This document shows positions 35,395-46,262 of a stretch of DNA of 64,000 nucleotides, piece after piece. The stretch is from Bettongia penicillata ogilbyi (taxonomy: Eukaryota > Chordata > Mammalia > Diprotodontia > Potoroidae). Positions within the stretch are counted from its first letter, which is position 1. The number at the start of each line of letters is the position of its first letter. The stretch is from positions 7,756,308 to 7,820,307 of the forward strand of contig JAJHZJ010000009.1 in assembly GCA_023548195.1 (NCBI GenBank). Reading direction: 5' to 3'. A program made the position numbers and the translations under genes. Below the pieces are notes generated by a model that had not been told where the DNA came from, did no database searches, and saw only the letters and a program-made list of their open reading frames with translations.

Positions 35395-35885
35395 ACACCT
35401 AACTCTAGAATGTTGTGCAAAGTTCAAGTAAGAATATAACTCCGTCCTGCCCTCCCAGCATTTGTAGTACCAGATGATGGATAAGCACATTAGAGAGATA
35501 CAAAGTGCTTCTGAGGGTCCAAAAAGGGGAAGAGATATTATCCAATTATGATGGGCATGGAGCTTCAAGAGGAAGGTGGCATCGGCAAAAGCTTTAAGAG
35601 GATAAAATTGGGGGGAATTTTCAAGGATGGAGGTTAGAGCCCACGCCAGACCCAGGAAACAATGTGAGCAAAGGTTCAAAAGTAGAAGGTGGCAAAGGGA
35701 AGGGCATATTCAAGTGATGGCAAGCAGTTCAATCTTGCTGGAGCATAAAATGAATGGAAAAAAATAGAATGAGACAAGGCTAGGAAAGTTGAAGAGGGAC
35801 TCAAATGTCAGACAAAGGAGTTTAAAGTGTAATTACTGGGCAATAAGTCAGTGAAGATTTTTGAGTAAAAGTTGAAATAATCAGA

Positions 35886-35933
<48 letters not shown>

Positions 35934-35965
35934 AGACTGGCCTTGTAGTGCCATGATTAAAAGGT
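35395..35965 (-). mobile_element. L2 LINE, antisense
   Basis: Antisense L2 wording is spread over the region: 'atggaggttagagcccacgc'-like text, 'agacaaggctaggaaagttg', and 'caataagtcagtgaagattt'. A GT microsatellite at 35889-35930 lies within it. Confidence 0.68.
35889..35930. repeat. (GT)21 microsatellite
   Basis: Twenty-one uninterrupted GT units, likely polymorphic. Confidence 0.98.
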
Positions 35966-35984
35966 GGTGAGTAGATTTAGAAAG

Positions 35985-36290
35985 TGATTCAGTAGACAGT
36001 GCTAAATATAGATTCATAAGATACGGCTCCAAAACTTGCCTCTTCTACATACTACCTGTATGACTTTGGGCAACTCATTCAAACTCTTTGGATCTCGGTT
36101 TACTCAGCTGTAAACTAAGGGCGTTGGACTAGATGACCTCCACATGATGCTGCGATCCATTAGGAGGGGTGGTCATGAGGGTCTAAATTGAAACAGGGGC
36201 CACAGGAACGAAGAGGTTGCAAGCAGGGGTGTTTTGAGGCCCAAATGAGATAAGGAATATAAAGCACTTGGCAAACCTTAAATAGCAGCT
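35985..36290 (+). mobile_element. MIR relic with separate 3' tail piece
   Basis: 35985-36165 holds the MIR body ('tgtatgactttgggcaactc', 'ggactagatgacctccacat'). 36235-36290 (gcccaaatgagataaggaat) looks like a CORE-SINE 3' end. Confidence 0.68.
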
Positions 36291-36884
36291 ACTCTTCTAA
36301 TTATCAATTACCAATCCTCCAGTCAGGTGATGACTTCATTCTCTGAGTCTTCCATTTTCACTCATGCTGAATGCAAGCGGTATTTGCAGAACAATCCAGG
36401 GACGTGCTGGGAAATATTGAACAACAGAACCGGGGGCTGGAAGGGAGAGAATTGATAGATATACATACATTGATTTTTAACCTGAATTATTAGCACAAGT
36501 CTAAATAATCCACAAAATAATCAATCAAACCCTGATTTGTAGCAATTGATGATTATTTCTAAGGGATAAATGTTCTCACTTAAAATTTAACAATGAGCAA
36601 TTGCAATTAATTAGTGAGCACCAGAACACTCCTGATTTATAAAGGAGATTATAGAATTGACAAATCTTGAAATTTTTTTATTACTGGAGGAGAGTCAAAA
36701 AATAGCATCAATTATATCCAACATGGAAGACCAGATAAATGGCAAATGCCTACACGCAATAATTGTCAGAAGGAGGAACAGATTTGAGACAAGTTGAATT
36801 TGAAAGGCCAGAGAGACATCCAGTTGGAGCTATAGACTGTTGGAGAAATAAAGATTTAGACTACGATACCAATAGATGAGTGCT
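36291..36884. other. Unclassified sequence
   Basis: No gene or repeat recognised. Confidence 0.5.
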
Positions 36885-37140
36885 AAAAACCTAGAACAAG
36901 CAGAAAAATCTAAGGTCACTTCTCCCTTCCCTTTTTGCAAAGATGGTAGACGGTGAGTATGGAGCATTGTCCATAATGACAGACTTTTTCAATATGTTGG
37001 CCAATTTTAATGGACTTTTGGTCTTTTCTTTTCTTTTTTTTCATTATACTATAATGGTTCTCCAGGAGGCAGAGGGGAGGGATGAGGATATATTGGGAAA
37101 TGTAAGTAACGTAAAATAAAAACAATGCAATTTTATTTTT
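36885..37140 (+). mobile_element. Retroposon-like 3' end, family not named
   Basis: The block 'tttgcaaagatggtagacgg', 'gactttttcaatatgttggc', 'gttctccaggaggcagaggg' and 'atattgggaaatgtaagtaa' ends in an A/T-rich tail. It reads like a marsupial retroelement 3' end I have met before but cannot name. Confidence 0.45.
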
Positions 37141-37445
37141 TTAAAATTCGAGAAGGGCACTATTGACTTAGATCACCTTAGCATCTCATTAGTTAAAAGA
37201 AAACAATAATATCTATCAGATTCAAAAGAATGGCTTGGGAAAGATCAGAAAAGGGTATGGATTTGTTAACCTAAGGAACAAACTTTTTAACCTGGACATT
37301 AAGGAAAGATAAGCACATGATCTGCTTATGGTCAATGCCTGATTAGTCTCTATCCACTAAAGAAATGTCCAGATTAAGAAATTCTATCTAAACACATTTG
37401 ATTCTCTGGGGGAAAAAATAGGTGTGGAATATATGGCTTTCTCCA

Positions 37446-37765
37446 CCCAATGTCTAGCACAGTGTCTGTCACATTGTTGTTCAATAGTTTCAGTTGTGTC
37501 TGACACTTCATGACTCCATTTGGGGTTTTCTTGGCAGAGGTACTGGAATGCTTTGCAATTTCTTTCACTAGTTCATTTTACAGATGAGGAAACTGAGGCA
37601 AACAAGGTTAAGTGACTTGCCCAGGGTAATATCTGAGGCTGAATTTGAACTCAGATCTTCTCAACTCCTAGTCTTAGATGATATCCATTGTGCCACCTAG
37701 CTTCCCTTGTCTATCACATAGTACATGGCTTAATAAATGCTGTCATTTGAATTAAATTATATTGA
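37446..37765 (+). mobile_element. L2 3' tip interrupted by a SINE
   Basis: 'caatgtctagcacagtgtct' on the left continues as 'catagtacatggcttaataa' on the right once the SINE at 37475-37707 is removed. Confidence 0.85.
37475..37707 (-). mobile_element. WSINE1-type SINE with 12-bp TSD
   Basis: Minus-strand SINE with its head at about 37705. Flanks are 'tgtctgtcacat' (37463-37474) and 'tgtctatcacat' (37708-37719), a target-site duplication with one mismatch. Confidence 0.93.
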
Positions 37766-38120
37766 CCTGAATTGAATTGAATTTTATCTAAAGTCAATTT
37801 TATCTTCAAGCTGCTAGAGAGGAGATCTGGTATATATAGGCATACCTTGCAGAAAGTTGTCCTGCCATTATTTTAATTCAATGCTACCTACAATTAGAAA
37901 TCTCCACTATAACACTATTAGTCAGCATTTCCTATATTTATAATGTCATTTCTATGGATCTAATGCATCTTATAATATTATTTAGCCTAACATGTTTTCA
38001 CAGTAGTTAAAAGTGTTAGAGGATACCTAAGGTTTGCCTTGGATCAGATCTCTTCTGTTCATTTTTCAGTATAGAAATTCAGATAGAAAAGAGATTTGTT
38101 TTCTTTTATATATGGGGTGA
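37766..38120. other. Unclassified AT-rich sequence
   Basis: No feature recognised. Confidence 0.5.
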
Positions 38121-38362
38121 CCTAGGCAGCTAGGTGGCACCATGGATAGGGAACTGGACCTGGAGTTAGAAGGAACTGAATGTCTCAGACAGTAAATAGC
38201 TATGTGATCCTGGGAAAGTCACTTAACCTCTGCCTGCCTTAGCCTCCTTATTTGTAAAATGAAGACAATAATAGCACCTACTACTCGGAGTTATGATATT
38301 TGTAAGGCATTTAGTGCAAAGCCTGGCACAGGTAAGTGCTTAATAAATGCTTATTCAACCTT
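38121..38362 (+). mobile_element. CORE-SINE (MIR/Ther1-like), full length
   Basis: Head 'taggcagctaggtggcacca', then 'tatgtgatcctgggaaagtc', 'ttgtaaaatgaagacaataa' and an L2-like 'gtgcttaataaatgcttatt' end. Confidence 0.9.
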
Positions 38363-39369
38363 CCCCCTCTTTCCTTCAGTGTATTTGCAAATGCAAAGAG
38401 ACATTTCTCATGCAATGAGACATAATAGCTACATAAATTTAGATTATCAACAGATTTTATGCATTTTTACTCAACAGATTTTAGGGGACAGTTCTAATAG
38501 CCAGGAGTACCAAGGTCACAGGTGGACCCAAATCTTGGAGTTTGTCCTTTTAACCTGAAAAAACATTCCTAACATAGCAAAAGGCAACATTCAGCTCAGA
38601 GAACATCAAGGGGAGAAGCTAGGATGCTTAGGGGCCTTTTTAAAAAAAATTCTGGTCCCAAACACAAAGAATTTCCATAATCCACTTTTAAAACAAAGTC
38701 AAACAACCTTTAAAGGATGTCAAAACATCTTGGCTGTTCCCAAGAATTCCCTCCCAAAGATTCACTCTTGGATCATTTCACTCTGTATCTGTGCTTATTG
38801 AAGACTGAGGTCTCTCAGATTAATATCAACATTTCATAGATTCTAATAACAAAATATGCCCACAAAAATGTTGTCTATTGAAAAAAAGTATATGGAAGAA
38901 AGAGTTTTTAGGATATTAAGAACAGATGTCACCAATACGAGAGAGAGAGAGCTTTTACTTTCTACATAACCAGAGAGATCTATGAAAACATATGCAATAT
39001 CAAATTAATATCGCTTTTATTGGATTCTTTCCACATATTGACCAGTTACAAAGCAATTTCTACTTAAAGATATAATCATAAAAAGAGGTTTCTATAATTT
39101 CCTGGCAGCTGCCTCTTTTAAGGCCAAGAGGTAATAGCTCAATAAATAAAGACAGTTACCTTTCATTGTCCAGTATCCAAAACAGTCAGGTTGTGGTGGA
39201 GGGCAAATCCACCACCATCCATCATGTATCCACGGATTTCAATTCTAATTACTCCCATCCTGAGAACAAGGAAGGTTGTTGTACCTCTCTAGGGAAAACT
39301 CATGAGAGAGACTTCTCAGCCTCATTGGAAGGAAGAATACATAGGGAATATGCAGATGATAGATTTAGG
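38363..39369. other. Unclassified sequence
   Basis: About 1 kb without a recognised gene or repeat, apart from a short GA run at 38939-38950. Confidence 0.5.
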
Positions 39370-39545
39370 CAGGAAGAGACCTGAAAAGATGCCTAGTCCA
39401 GCCCTGTCATTTTATAGATGAGGAAATAAAGTTTCAGAGAGGATGCTCATTAGAGGTCTGGGCTGCTTTTGTTTTTCTTTGTTTTCCTAATGCTTAGCAT
39501 GAGGCCTGGCACACAATAAGGATTTAATAAATGCTAGTTTGTTCA
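39370..39545 (+). mobile_element. MIR3-like fragment followed by an L2 3' tip
   Basis: 39370-39446 shows 'gatgcctagtccagccctgt'. 39455-39545 ends in 'ggcctggcacacaataagga' and 'tttaataaatgctagtttgt', an L2 terminus. Confidence 0.75.
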
Positions 39546-39549
39546 TTGA

Positions 39550-40269
39550 AATGATTTATGCCCACATGAAAAAATGTCACAAATCACTAATAGTTAGAGA
39601 AATGCAAATTAAACAACTGTGAGATTCTACCTCATACCCATCAGACTGGCAAATATAAACAAAAAAAAAAAAAGGAAAATGACAAGTGCCGGAGGAACTA
39701 TGGGAAAACAGGCATTTAATGAACTGGGAAACTGGGAATTGGCCTGACCATTCTGGAAAGCAATTTGGAAACACATCCAAAATTTAACTAAACTGTGCAT
39801 ACCTTTTGACCTAGTGACATCGTTATTCCCCAAGAAAATCCAATATTATACAAAAATATTAATAATATTAATAATTTATGTTGTGACAAAGAACTAGAAA
39901 CTAAGGGATAAGGCATGCCATTAACTGGGGAATGAATAAATAAATTTTGGCATTTGAATATAATAGAATACTGTTGTGTTGTGAAAAACAAGAAAAAATA
40001 GCTTCAAGAAAACGTAAGAAGACTTACATGAACTGATGCAGAGTAAAGTAAACGAAAACTAGGAGAACAATTTATACAATAACAACATTGTAGAGACAAA
40101 CGACTTTGAAAGACTAAAAAGCTCTAATTAGTTCAATGGTCAACCATGACTCCAGAGGTGAACCCTGTCCACCTACCTACCCACCTCTTGACAGAAAGAT
40201 AATGGAACTAAGAAGCAGAATGAATTTTTTTTTTTTTACATACCCAAGGAGAGATTTTTTTTGGCTTAC

Positions 40270-40303
<34 letters not shown>

Positions 40304-40443
40304 TATATATATACATACATATGTACATATATATGTATATATATATATTTGTTACAAAATCTTTGATTTTTTTGTTTCTTTTTTTCCAATAGAGAAGGGA
40401 AGAAGAAAAATAAATAGGTGTTAATTGAAAAAATAGTTTTAAC
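39550..40443 (+). mobile_element. L1 3' end, older subfamily, with internal TA repeat
   Basis: Begins near 'cacaaatcactaatagttag', continues with 'ctcatacccatcagactggc', 'aactggggaatgaataaata' and 'caaccatgactccagaggtg', and ends 'ggtgttaattgaaaaaatag'. A TA/CA microsatellite at 40268-40350 expanded in the 3' UTR. Confidence 0.88.
40268..40350. repeat. (TA)n/(TACA)n microsatellite
   Basis: Imperfect TA and TACA units inside the L1 3' UTR. Confidence 0.95.
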
Positions 40444-40830
40444 AAAATGACTTGCCGGAAATCACACTCGTAGTAAGTGGCAAAGCTAGAATTTTAACCT
40501 GTCTTCTGACTCCAAGTCCAGTATACTTTCCTCTGTTCGCTGCTCAATTTTTTTTCCATTGTGCACGACTCTTTGTGACCCAGTTTGAGGTTTTCTTGGA
40601 AAAGATTTTGGAGTGGTTTGCCATTTCCTTCTCCAACTCATTTTTTGGCAGAGGAACTGAGGCAAACAGAGTGAAGTGACGTGCCCAGTGGGGTCATACA
40701 ATTAGTAAATGTCTGAGGTCAGATTTGAACTCAAGAAGATGAGTCTTTCTGATTCCAGGACTGGCAATCTATCCACTACTCCACCTTGCTACCCCTACTT
40801 TCCTCTACACCGCTCTGAATTAAAGGATAC
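40444..40830 (+). mobile_element. MIR3/Ther2-like relic interrupted by a SINE
   Basis: 'aaatgacttgccggaaatca' and 'tctgactccaagtccagtat' on the left continue at 40807 after the SINE. Confidence 0.72.
40535..40795 (-). mobile_element. WSINE1-type SINE with perfect 11-bp TSD
   Basis: A complete minus-strand SINE, with its head near 40795 and its tail at 40535. Identical 'tactttcctct' flanks it at 40524-40534 and 40796-40806. Confidence 0.96.
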
Positions 40831-41587
40831 TATATGAACAAATCGAGTACCCAGAGAAGTTATTTCCACATTGGCACCATAAGTGAACCCAGAAGAGGAG
40901 GGAGATGCCCAGGCACTCCATGATAAAGTAAGCAGCTCCTAAAAAGCCCCTAAAAAGGGTTTTGATGCATTTATGGGAAATTCCTACAAATTTCAATGCC
41001 AAACTGAAGCTCCACTTCCCCCAAAACAAGCCACTGAGGAAAGAAAGTCAAGGGTAGAAAAGATCTCACCAGAGGAACTGAGGGTCTTGTACTACTTAAG
41101 GTTCAAATTTCCTGTTTTTTGTCATTTTGTCTGGCAAAATTCATATTATGTATGCTAAAGAGGCTTTTAATTTCCTTTTTTTTAATAATAGAAACCTGTC
41201 ATGGGTGGTTATAAAATGTGTATTTATTTACCTTTGAGACCAGAGCTGAAGAGAAGGGGGTGTGGGAGTGGGGAGGGGAAAGAGAGCTTTTTTCACTGTT
41301 ACCAGAGAGTTAATTGGGGTTACCAGAGAGTAATGGGGGCTACAGAGAAGGAAAAGGACAAAAGTGTCTGGTTTTCTTTCCTTATCATAGCTTCAGCCCC
41401 TTGGGCCCCATCTTTGCCCCTCTGGCTGATCTCAAGAACAGAGCTGTCAGACAGAAGTGCATTACTTACCTCAGGAACCTTTGCTCATTCAAACAGGGAT
41501 CTATCTCCATACTAGAAATTTGGATAATCTAGTCAAGCATGCTCAATGAAATTTGCCCACCAGATTTCCCTAAGGGTACAATTGCTT
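40831..41587. other. Unclassified sequence
   Basis: Two overlapping plus-strand ORFs (41201-41515 and 41314-41532) show no known domain or coding signature. No repeat is recognised. Confidence 0.5.
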
Positions 41588-41806
41588 GGTGGGTGATCTG
41601 AGAGCTTGGGTAAAGCCACATTACACCTGGGCAAGTTATTTAACTTCTGTTTGTCTCAGTTTCCTTAACGGTGAGATGGGAATTATAATAGCACCCACCT
41701 TTACAGGGTTGTTGGGAAGATCAAATGAGATAATATTTGTAAAGCACTTAGCACAGCACCTGGCCCCTAGAAAGCACTATAGAAATGCTTGTTCCCTTTC
41801 CCCCTA
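41588..41806 (+). mobile_element. CORE-SINE (MIR/Ther1-like), head lost
   Basis: Shows 'cctgggcaagttatttaact', 'cagggttgttgggaagatca', 'ttgtaaagcacttagcacag' and 'gcactatagaaatgcttgtt'. Confidence 0.85.
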
Positions 41807-41809
41807 GGT

Positions 41810-42062
41810 ACTGTAGTAGTTTCAAAAGAAGTATAAGACTCAGTGCCTGCCCTCAGAGAACTTACAATCCAAGTGGAATATGATTAATACACATTTATTG
41901 GATTTAAGTGAGGGAGTGCTGTGCAAGGTCACAAGCATCATTTTCTCCTCCAGAGCCATCTGGATCGAATGGCAAGATATAGATCACGACAAATGGAGAT
42001 GGGCCTGATGCAGCGCGAGACCTTGGCCTTTTTAAGCTAAGGTCTGACTGAGTTCTCACTTT
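41810..42062 (-). mobile_element. Antisense L2 scrap, then an RTE-tailed SINE fragment
   Basis: 41810-41890 contains 'cctgccctcagagaacttac' (L2). 41903-42062 shares 'agtgagggagtgctgtgcaa' and 'tcctccagagccatctggat' with the SINEs at 5578 and 53936. Confidence 0.7.
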
Positions 42063-42369
42063 GATTTATAAAGGATGATATATACATGAATATTAAAATG
42101 TATGGTGCCGATTTTAAAGAGAAAGGGAGGCTGAGTGAGCCAAAGATTAACATGAATATCAACCATAAAATCCTCTTCTAGTTTTACTAGAAGAGGGCGA
42201 CAAGAGGAAAGGAGCCGAAGAACGGGAGAACCTGGCAGCTAAAGAGGAGGAGGAATCAATACTCAGGGGACAAGAGATCATAGAAATTAAATATCAACGG
42301 TGCAGAGAAGGAATATATAAATGGGGACTGAAGGAGTCTTAGGGGACAACAGATTTGATCTAGTTCCTT
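42063..42369. other. Unclassified purine-rich sequence
   Basis: A short self-complementary stretch, 'tcttctagttttactagaaga', lies near 42174-42194 and could form a small hairpin. No gene is evident. Confidence 0.45.
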
Positions 42370-42690
42370 AAAGGATGGGTAAGATCTAGATGAAGGAGGT
42401 TAGGAGAGTATTCTTTAATATCAAGATCAGATTAATTTATGAACGAGAAACAACCATGCTTGGCATGGGAAACCTCAAAGACATTCGCCTGAGTGAGACC
42501 GAAGATAGAAAAGTAGTAGAAAATAAAGTTGGATAGGTGAAGTGGACCAGATAATGGAGAACCCAGGTATGGGTAATGAGGAATTACTGAATGCTCTAAG
42601 CAAGAGAATGCCACATAAGGGAGGAGCGTGAGGAAAATGGTATTAGAGGAATTTGCATCTTGGTAGTAATACATAGTGTGGATTGGTGGG
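42370..42690 (-). mobile_element. L2 LINE, antisense
   Basis: Low-identity L2 wording in order, including 'gcttggcatgggaaacctca' and 'gaggaaaatggtattagagg'. Confidence 0.6.
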
Positions 42691-43789
42691 GAGAAAGATT
42701 AAGTCTTTAATCTTTAAGGATCTATTATGGTACTCTGCAGAAGGTAAGAGTAAAAATGAGAAGGGAAGGAGAATTAAGGGGATTTTTCAAATAAAGAATA
42801 GTCAGAATTTGGTGATAGATTAGCATATTTATCAGAAAGCATTTATTAAATATCTTCAATGTTAAAGATAGAGAAGAGTAGTCCTGTTAATCTGAATGCC
42901 ATTTGACTATAAAGATGAAAAATATTTCTATTTGCTAGAATTTTAATTGAAAGTAAACTGGGTTGACCTTCGACAAAACTGTGAAATTGAAAAGCATCTT
43001 CTCTCTGCAACCCCTTCTCCCTTTGGTGGTAAACCCTCCTCCTCTTTAGGTGTCTGATGTTCTCCTAACCTTTGGTCCTTCCTCTGCCCTCCCAGGAAAG
43101 GATTTTATAATCATTATTCATACTCATCTTTGGCATCCTCAACCTCCCTTTTTATGCATTCTTTACTATCCAGTGGCCACTCCTTTCCATCTGTCAGAGT
43201 TGAAGAATGTGGGAAGAGAGGGAACCACTGTGCCCCTGTAGCTTTGGTCATCATCCACATATGTTAGTTATAACTTATTCCTGATGCTGGTGTTAGAGGT
43301 ATCTTGGTGCAAACCAGTTCCTAGGTATAATGAGAAAAAGTGTGAATGAAGAGATAGCATGTGGAAGAAAGAGCAATGAAGTTAGGGAGCCTCTGGGAGC
43401 TTGAAATCCCCCTAGTTGTCTGAGAGTCAGGGTGTCATCAGAAGAGTGGGTTGAGACAGGTAAGTAGACTAGGAGCTGGGATGAAGATGGCCTATCCACT
43501 TCTACATCTGAATTTCCAAGCTGTCTCTAGGCTCTGCAAGGGAAGGCAATGTGCTTGGCAGGGATGGGAAGGGAAAATGGAAGCCAGAATATAGTATATT
43601 AGTGAGCTCAGTGTGGCTTCAAGTGAAATGTCCTGAATATCTTGTTGGGGAACCAGAATGATGATAGAGAAGAAAGAACTTTAGACAGAGTCAAGAGGTC
43701 TGACTCCAGGGTTTCATTTTCTCAACTCTAGACTTAGAGAGGTATATTACTTCTTCATAATAATATGACAAGGATATTAGGATCATAAA
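42691..43789. other. Unclassified sequence
   Basis: About 1.1 kb. A possible MIR scrap lies near 43690-43780. No exon is recognised. Confidence 0.45.
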
Positions 43790-44063
43790 TCTGGAAGGGA
43801 TTTGTTGGTCTTCTGGCCCATACCCTCCATTTTATAGATAAAGAACTTTTTAAAGAAGTTAATAGGCCTATAGAATCTTAGATTTAGAGCTAGAAGAGAC
43901 TTTGGAGGCCATTACATCCAATCTCTTCATTTTATAGTTAAGGAAACTGAGGCACAGAGAAATTAAATGATTTTTGCAAGGTTAACACAGCTTGAAAATG
44001 TCTGAGATGGGGTTATAATCCAAGTCTTCTTGACTCCCAGTCCAGCGTTCTATTTACTACCAC
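43790..44063 (+). mobile_element. Two adjacent MIR3/Ther2-like relics
   Basis: A partial copy (43790-43865: ggatcataaatctggaaggg) is followed by a longer one (43872-44063: 'agatttagagctagaagaga', 'gttaaggaaactgaggcaca'). Confidence 0.78.
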
Positions 44064-44079
44064 AGATTATCTGTGACCA

Positions 44080-44208
44080 ACCTATGGTAGAGCATTCCGA
44101 ACTCGCATTGGTCTGATCAGCCACAGTCGGACACGCTGAAACCTCACTTTATCATGGTGATGTCATTTTGGTCCTCTTCGAAAACGAAGGACAACAACCA
44201 ACCAGCCA
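44080..44208 (+). mobile_element. RTE-type LINE 3' end
   Basis: Ends with 'ttggtcctcttcgaaaacga' and 'aggacaacaacc'. 'gagcattccgaactcgcatt' and 'ggtctgatcagccacagtcg' match the minus-strand RTE copy at 7343-7465. The translation resembles the LINE protein's C-terminal 'FRTRIGLISHSRT' motif. Confidence 0.85.
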
Positions 44209-44454
44209 ACTCCTTAGCAAATAAGAAATGGTTTTCAAGAACTGATCTGACCGTCCCAATGATGACCCCCCTTCACATGAGGCTGAGATCCTTGAATAAC
44301 GGGACATCATCAGGTCCACACTTGGTATCTTTCCCACTTGGCTGGACCTGCCAGATCTTGAGCTACATTTATCCAACCTTCAAGAACCCATTCATCTTCC
44401 CTTAGTCTCCTCCAAGTCATAAGAACATTAGGTATTAAAGAAGGGTTTTAGTGA
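44209..44454. other. Unclassified sequence
   Basis: No gene or repeat recognised. Confidence 0.5.
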
Positions 44455-44980
44455 AGGTAGTCATAACTCATATTAATATACATTTTAGTTTATAAAATAC
44501 TTCACATACATAATCTCATATGGTCCTCACAATAACCTTATAAACTAAGTGGTAGAAGTATTATTATTAGTTCCATTATATAGGAAATTGAGCTTAAGGG
44601 AGGAGCAAAGGGAATAAGCATTTATATTAGCACCTACTATGTGCAAGGCTGTGTTAAGCATTTTTTATAAATATCATCTCATCTGACTTTTACAACAACC
44701 CTGTAAAGGTGGGTGCCATTTTGCAGCTAAGGAAACTGAGGCAGACAGAGATTAAATGACTTTCTTGGGGTCACACAGCTAGTAAATGTCTAAGACAGAG
44801 CTGAACAGCTGAACTCAGGTCTTCTTGACTCCAGGTCCAGAACTCTATCCACTCTATGACCTAGCTCCCTCATCTAAGGGAAGTTAAGTGACTTGCCCAT
44901 AGTCGCATATGGTCAATGTCAAAGACAGGACCTCTGACTTCAAGTCTGGTGCTCTTTCTTACTCACTATGCTGTATAATT
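44455..44980 (-). mobile_element. MIR interrupted by a second MIR/Ther1-like SINE
   Basis: An antisense MIR at 44455-44605 resumes at 44874-44980 ('ttaagtgacttgcccatagt'). A second, fuller antisense unit lies between at 44606-44873 ('cacctactatgtgcaaggct', 'ggtcacacagctagtaaatg', ending 'atgacctagctccc'). 'taaggga' occurs at both junctions and may be a target-site duplication. Confidence 0.8.
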
Positions 44981-45069
44981 TCACAAACTCAGTGGTTCAT
45001 ATGCTTGGGTAAAACTTTGAATGTTCTCTGTGAATGTTAACCCAATGTCATCATCTGAGATGAATAAGA

Positions 45070-45185
45070 ACAGGTGTGGAAACTGAGGCCCAGAGAAGTA
45101 GGTTGCCCAGTGTCTCACAGGTAGTGACTGAAGTGAGATTTCAACCTACCCAGATCCTCTCACTCCAATTTTTTCACCTTACTGT
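45070..45185 (+). mobile_element. MIR3/Ther2-like fragment
   Basis: Shows 'ggaaactgaggcccagagaa' and 'gtctcacaggtagtgactga'. Confidence 0.75.
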
Positions 45186-46017
45186 AACATTTTATCAGAT
45201 CAGCCCAAGGAAACAGGAAGAATTGGGATCATAGGCTAGGAGAGAATAGATGGCAGAAGGCAGTCATGAAAAAATCCAGAGCAGTGGGTCCTGCCAAGGT
45301 AAGGGGGACCTCTGTGAAGTCTAGCTATAGAGAACCAGGGGACAGACAGGCAGGGACAGCAGGAAGGTACTGAGACTTTGAGCAAAGGGGGTAAAAGAAG
45401 GGGAGCAAATTGAAAGGCCTCAGAAAGATAAACTATCTATTTCAGAATTTTGCCTTCTGCCCATCCTGGGAAGAGAAAGTGCCAAAGGGCCTTCTCCCCT
45501 AGGAAAGAGGGAGGTCTCTCTGGAAGACCGGCTTCCAGGCTGTAGGTACTCAGACATCTACATTTCCAGTGTCTAAGGCACAAGGACATTTAGCAAAGGC
45601 TTAGGTCAGCTTTTTGGCACCAGTGTACAAGGATTAAGAAAGGGTCTTACTGAAAGAACGTACTCAATCCAAAACAGATCTGGGATCACCTAGGTCAGAG
45701 TTGACAAGCACTACCAATTTTCAATGATTGTCATAAACTATTGCCTGGGTTATAGAGACCCCTGGGGTCCTCCTTTCCCCTCCCCCTTTTTAGTATCCCA
45801 CTGCTCACTGCTGCCTCCTGCCTAGTCCATTCTGCTCCTTGCCAGTCACTCAGATTAAAGAATTTTGGTGGGGGAGGTTTTGGACTGCTAGGATTGTAAA
45901 TGTCTATGTTATTTCTGTCACCCGTGAATGTAGACAAGGAAGATGAACTGTATGAAAATGAGATCCTGGAAGAGTGATCTGCTATTAGAGAGAGTTAATT
46001 TTAAGAGCATGTCTGGA
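45186..46017. other. Unclassified sequence
   Basis: No gene or repeat recognised. Confidence 0.5.
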
Positions 46018-46262
46018 ATGCACTCCCTCCTCACCTGCACCTGGTGGAATATCTAGCTTCCTTTAGCACCCCCTCCCACACAACCTTCTGCTCATCCCCC
46101 CAGTTACTGCTCATTCTCTCTTGAAACTACTCAGCATGTACTTTGTATTTATTCATCTGTGGGCAGACCAACCAACGTCATGTTTGCCTTTGTATCACCA
46201 ACACCTAGAACAATGCCTTTTTATAATTAGATGGTTAATGTTTTTGTTGAACTGAAAATCCA
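46018..46262 (+). mobile_element. L2 LINE 3' end, diverged
   Basis: Shows 'catgtttgcctttgtatcac' and 'caacacctagaacaatgcct' before a decayed terminus. Confidence 0.65.

Noticed and set aside
41201..41532. Overlapping plus-strand ORFs near 41.2-41.5 kb
   Set aside because: Two frames are open over the same stretch with no conserved motif and no splice evidence.
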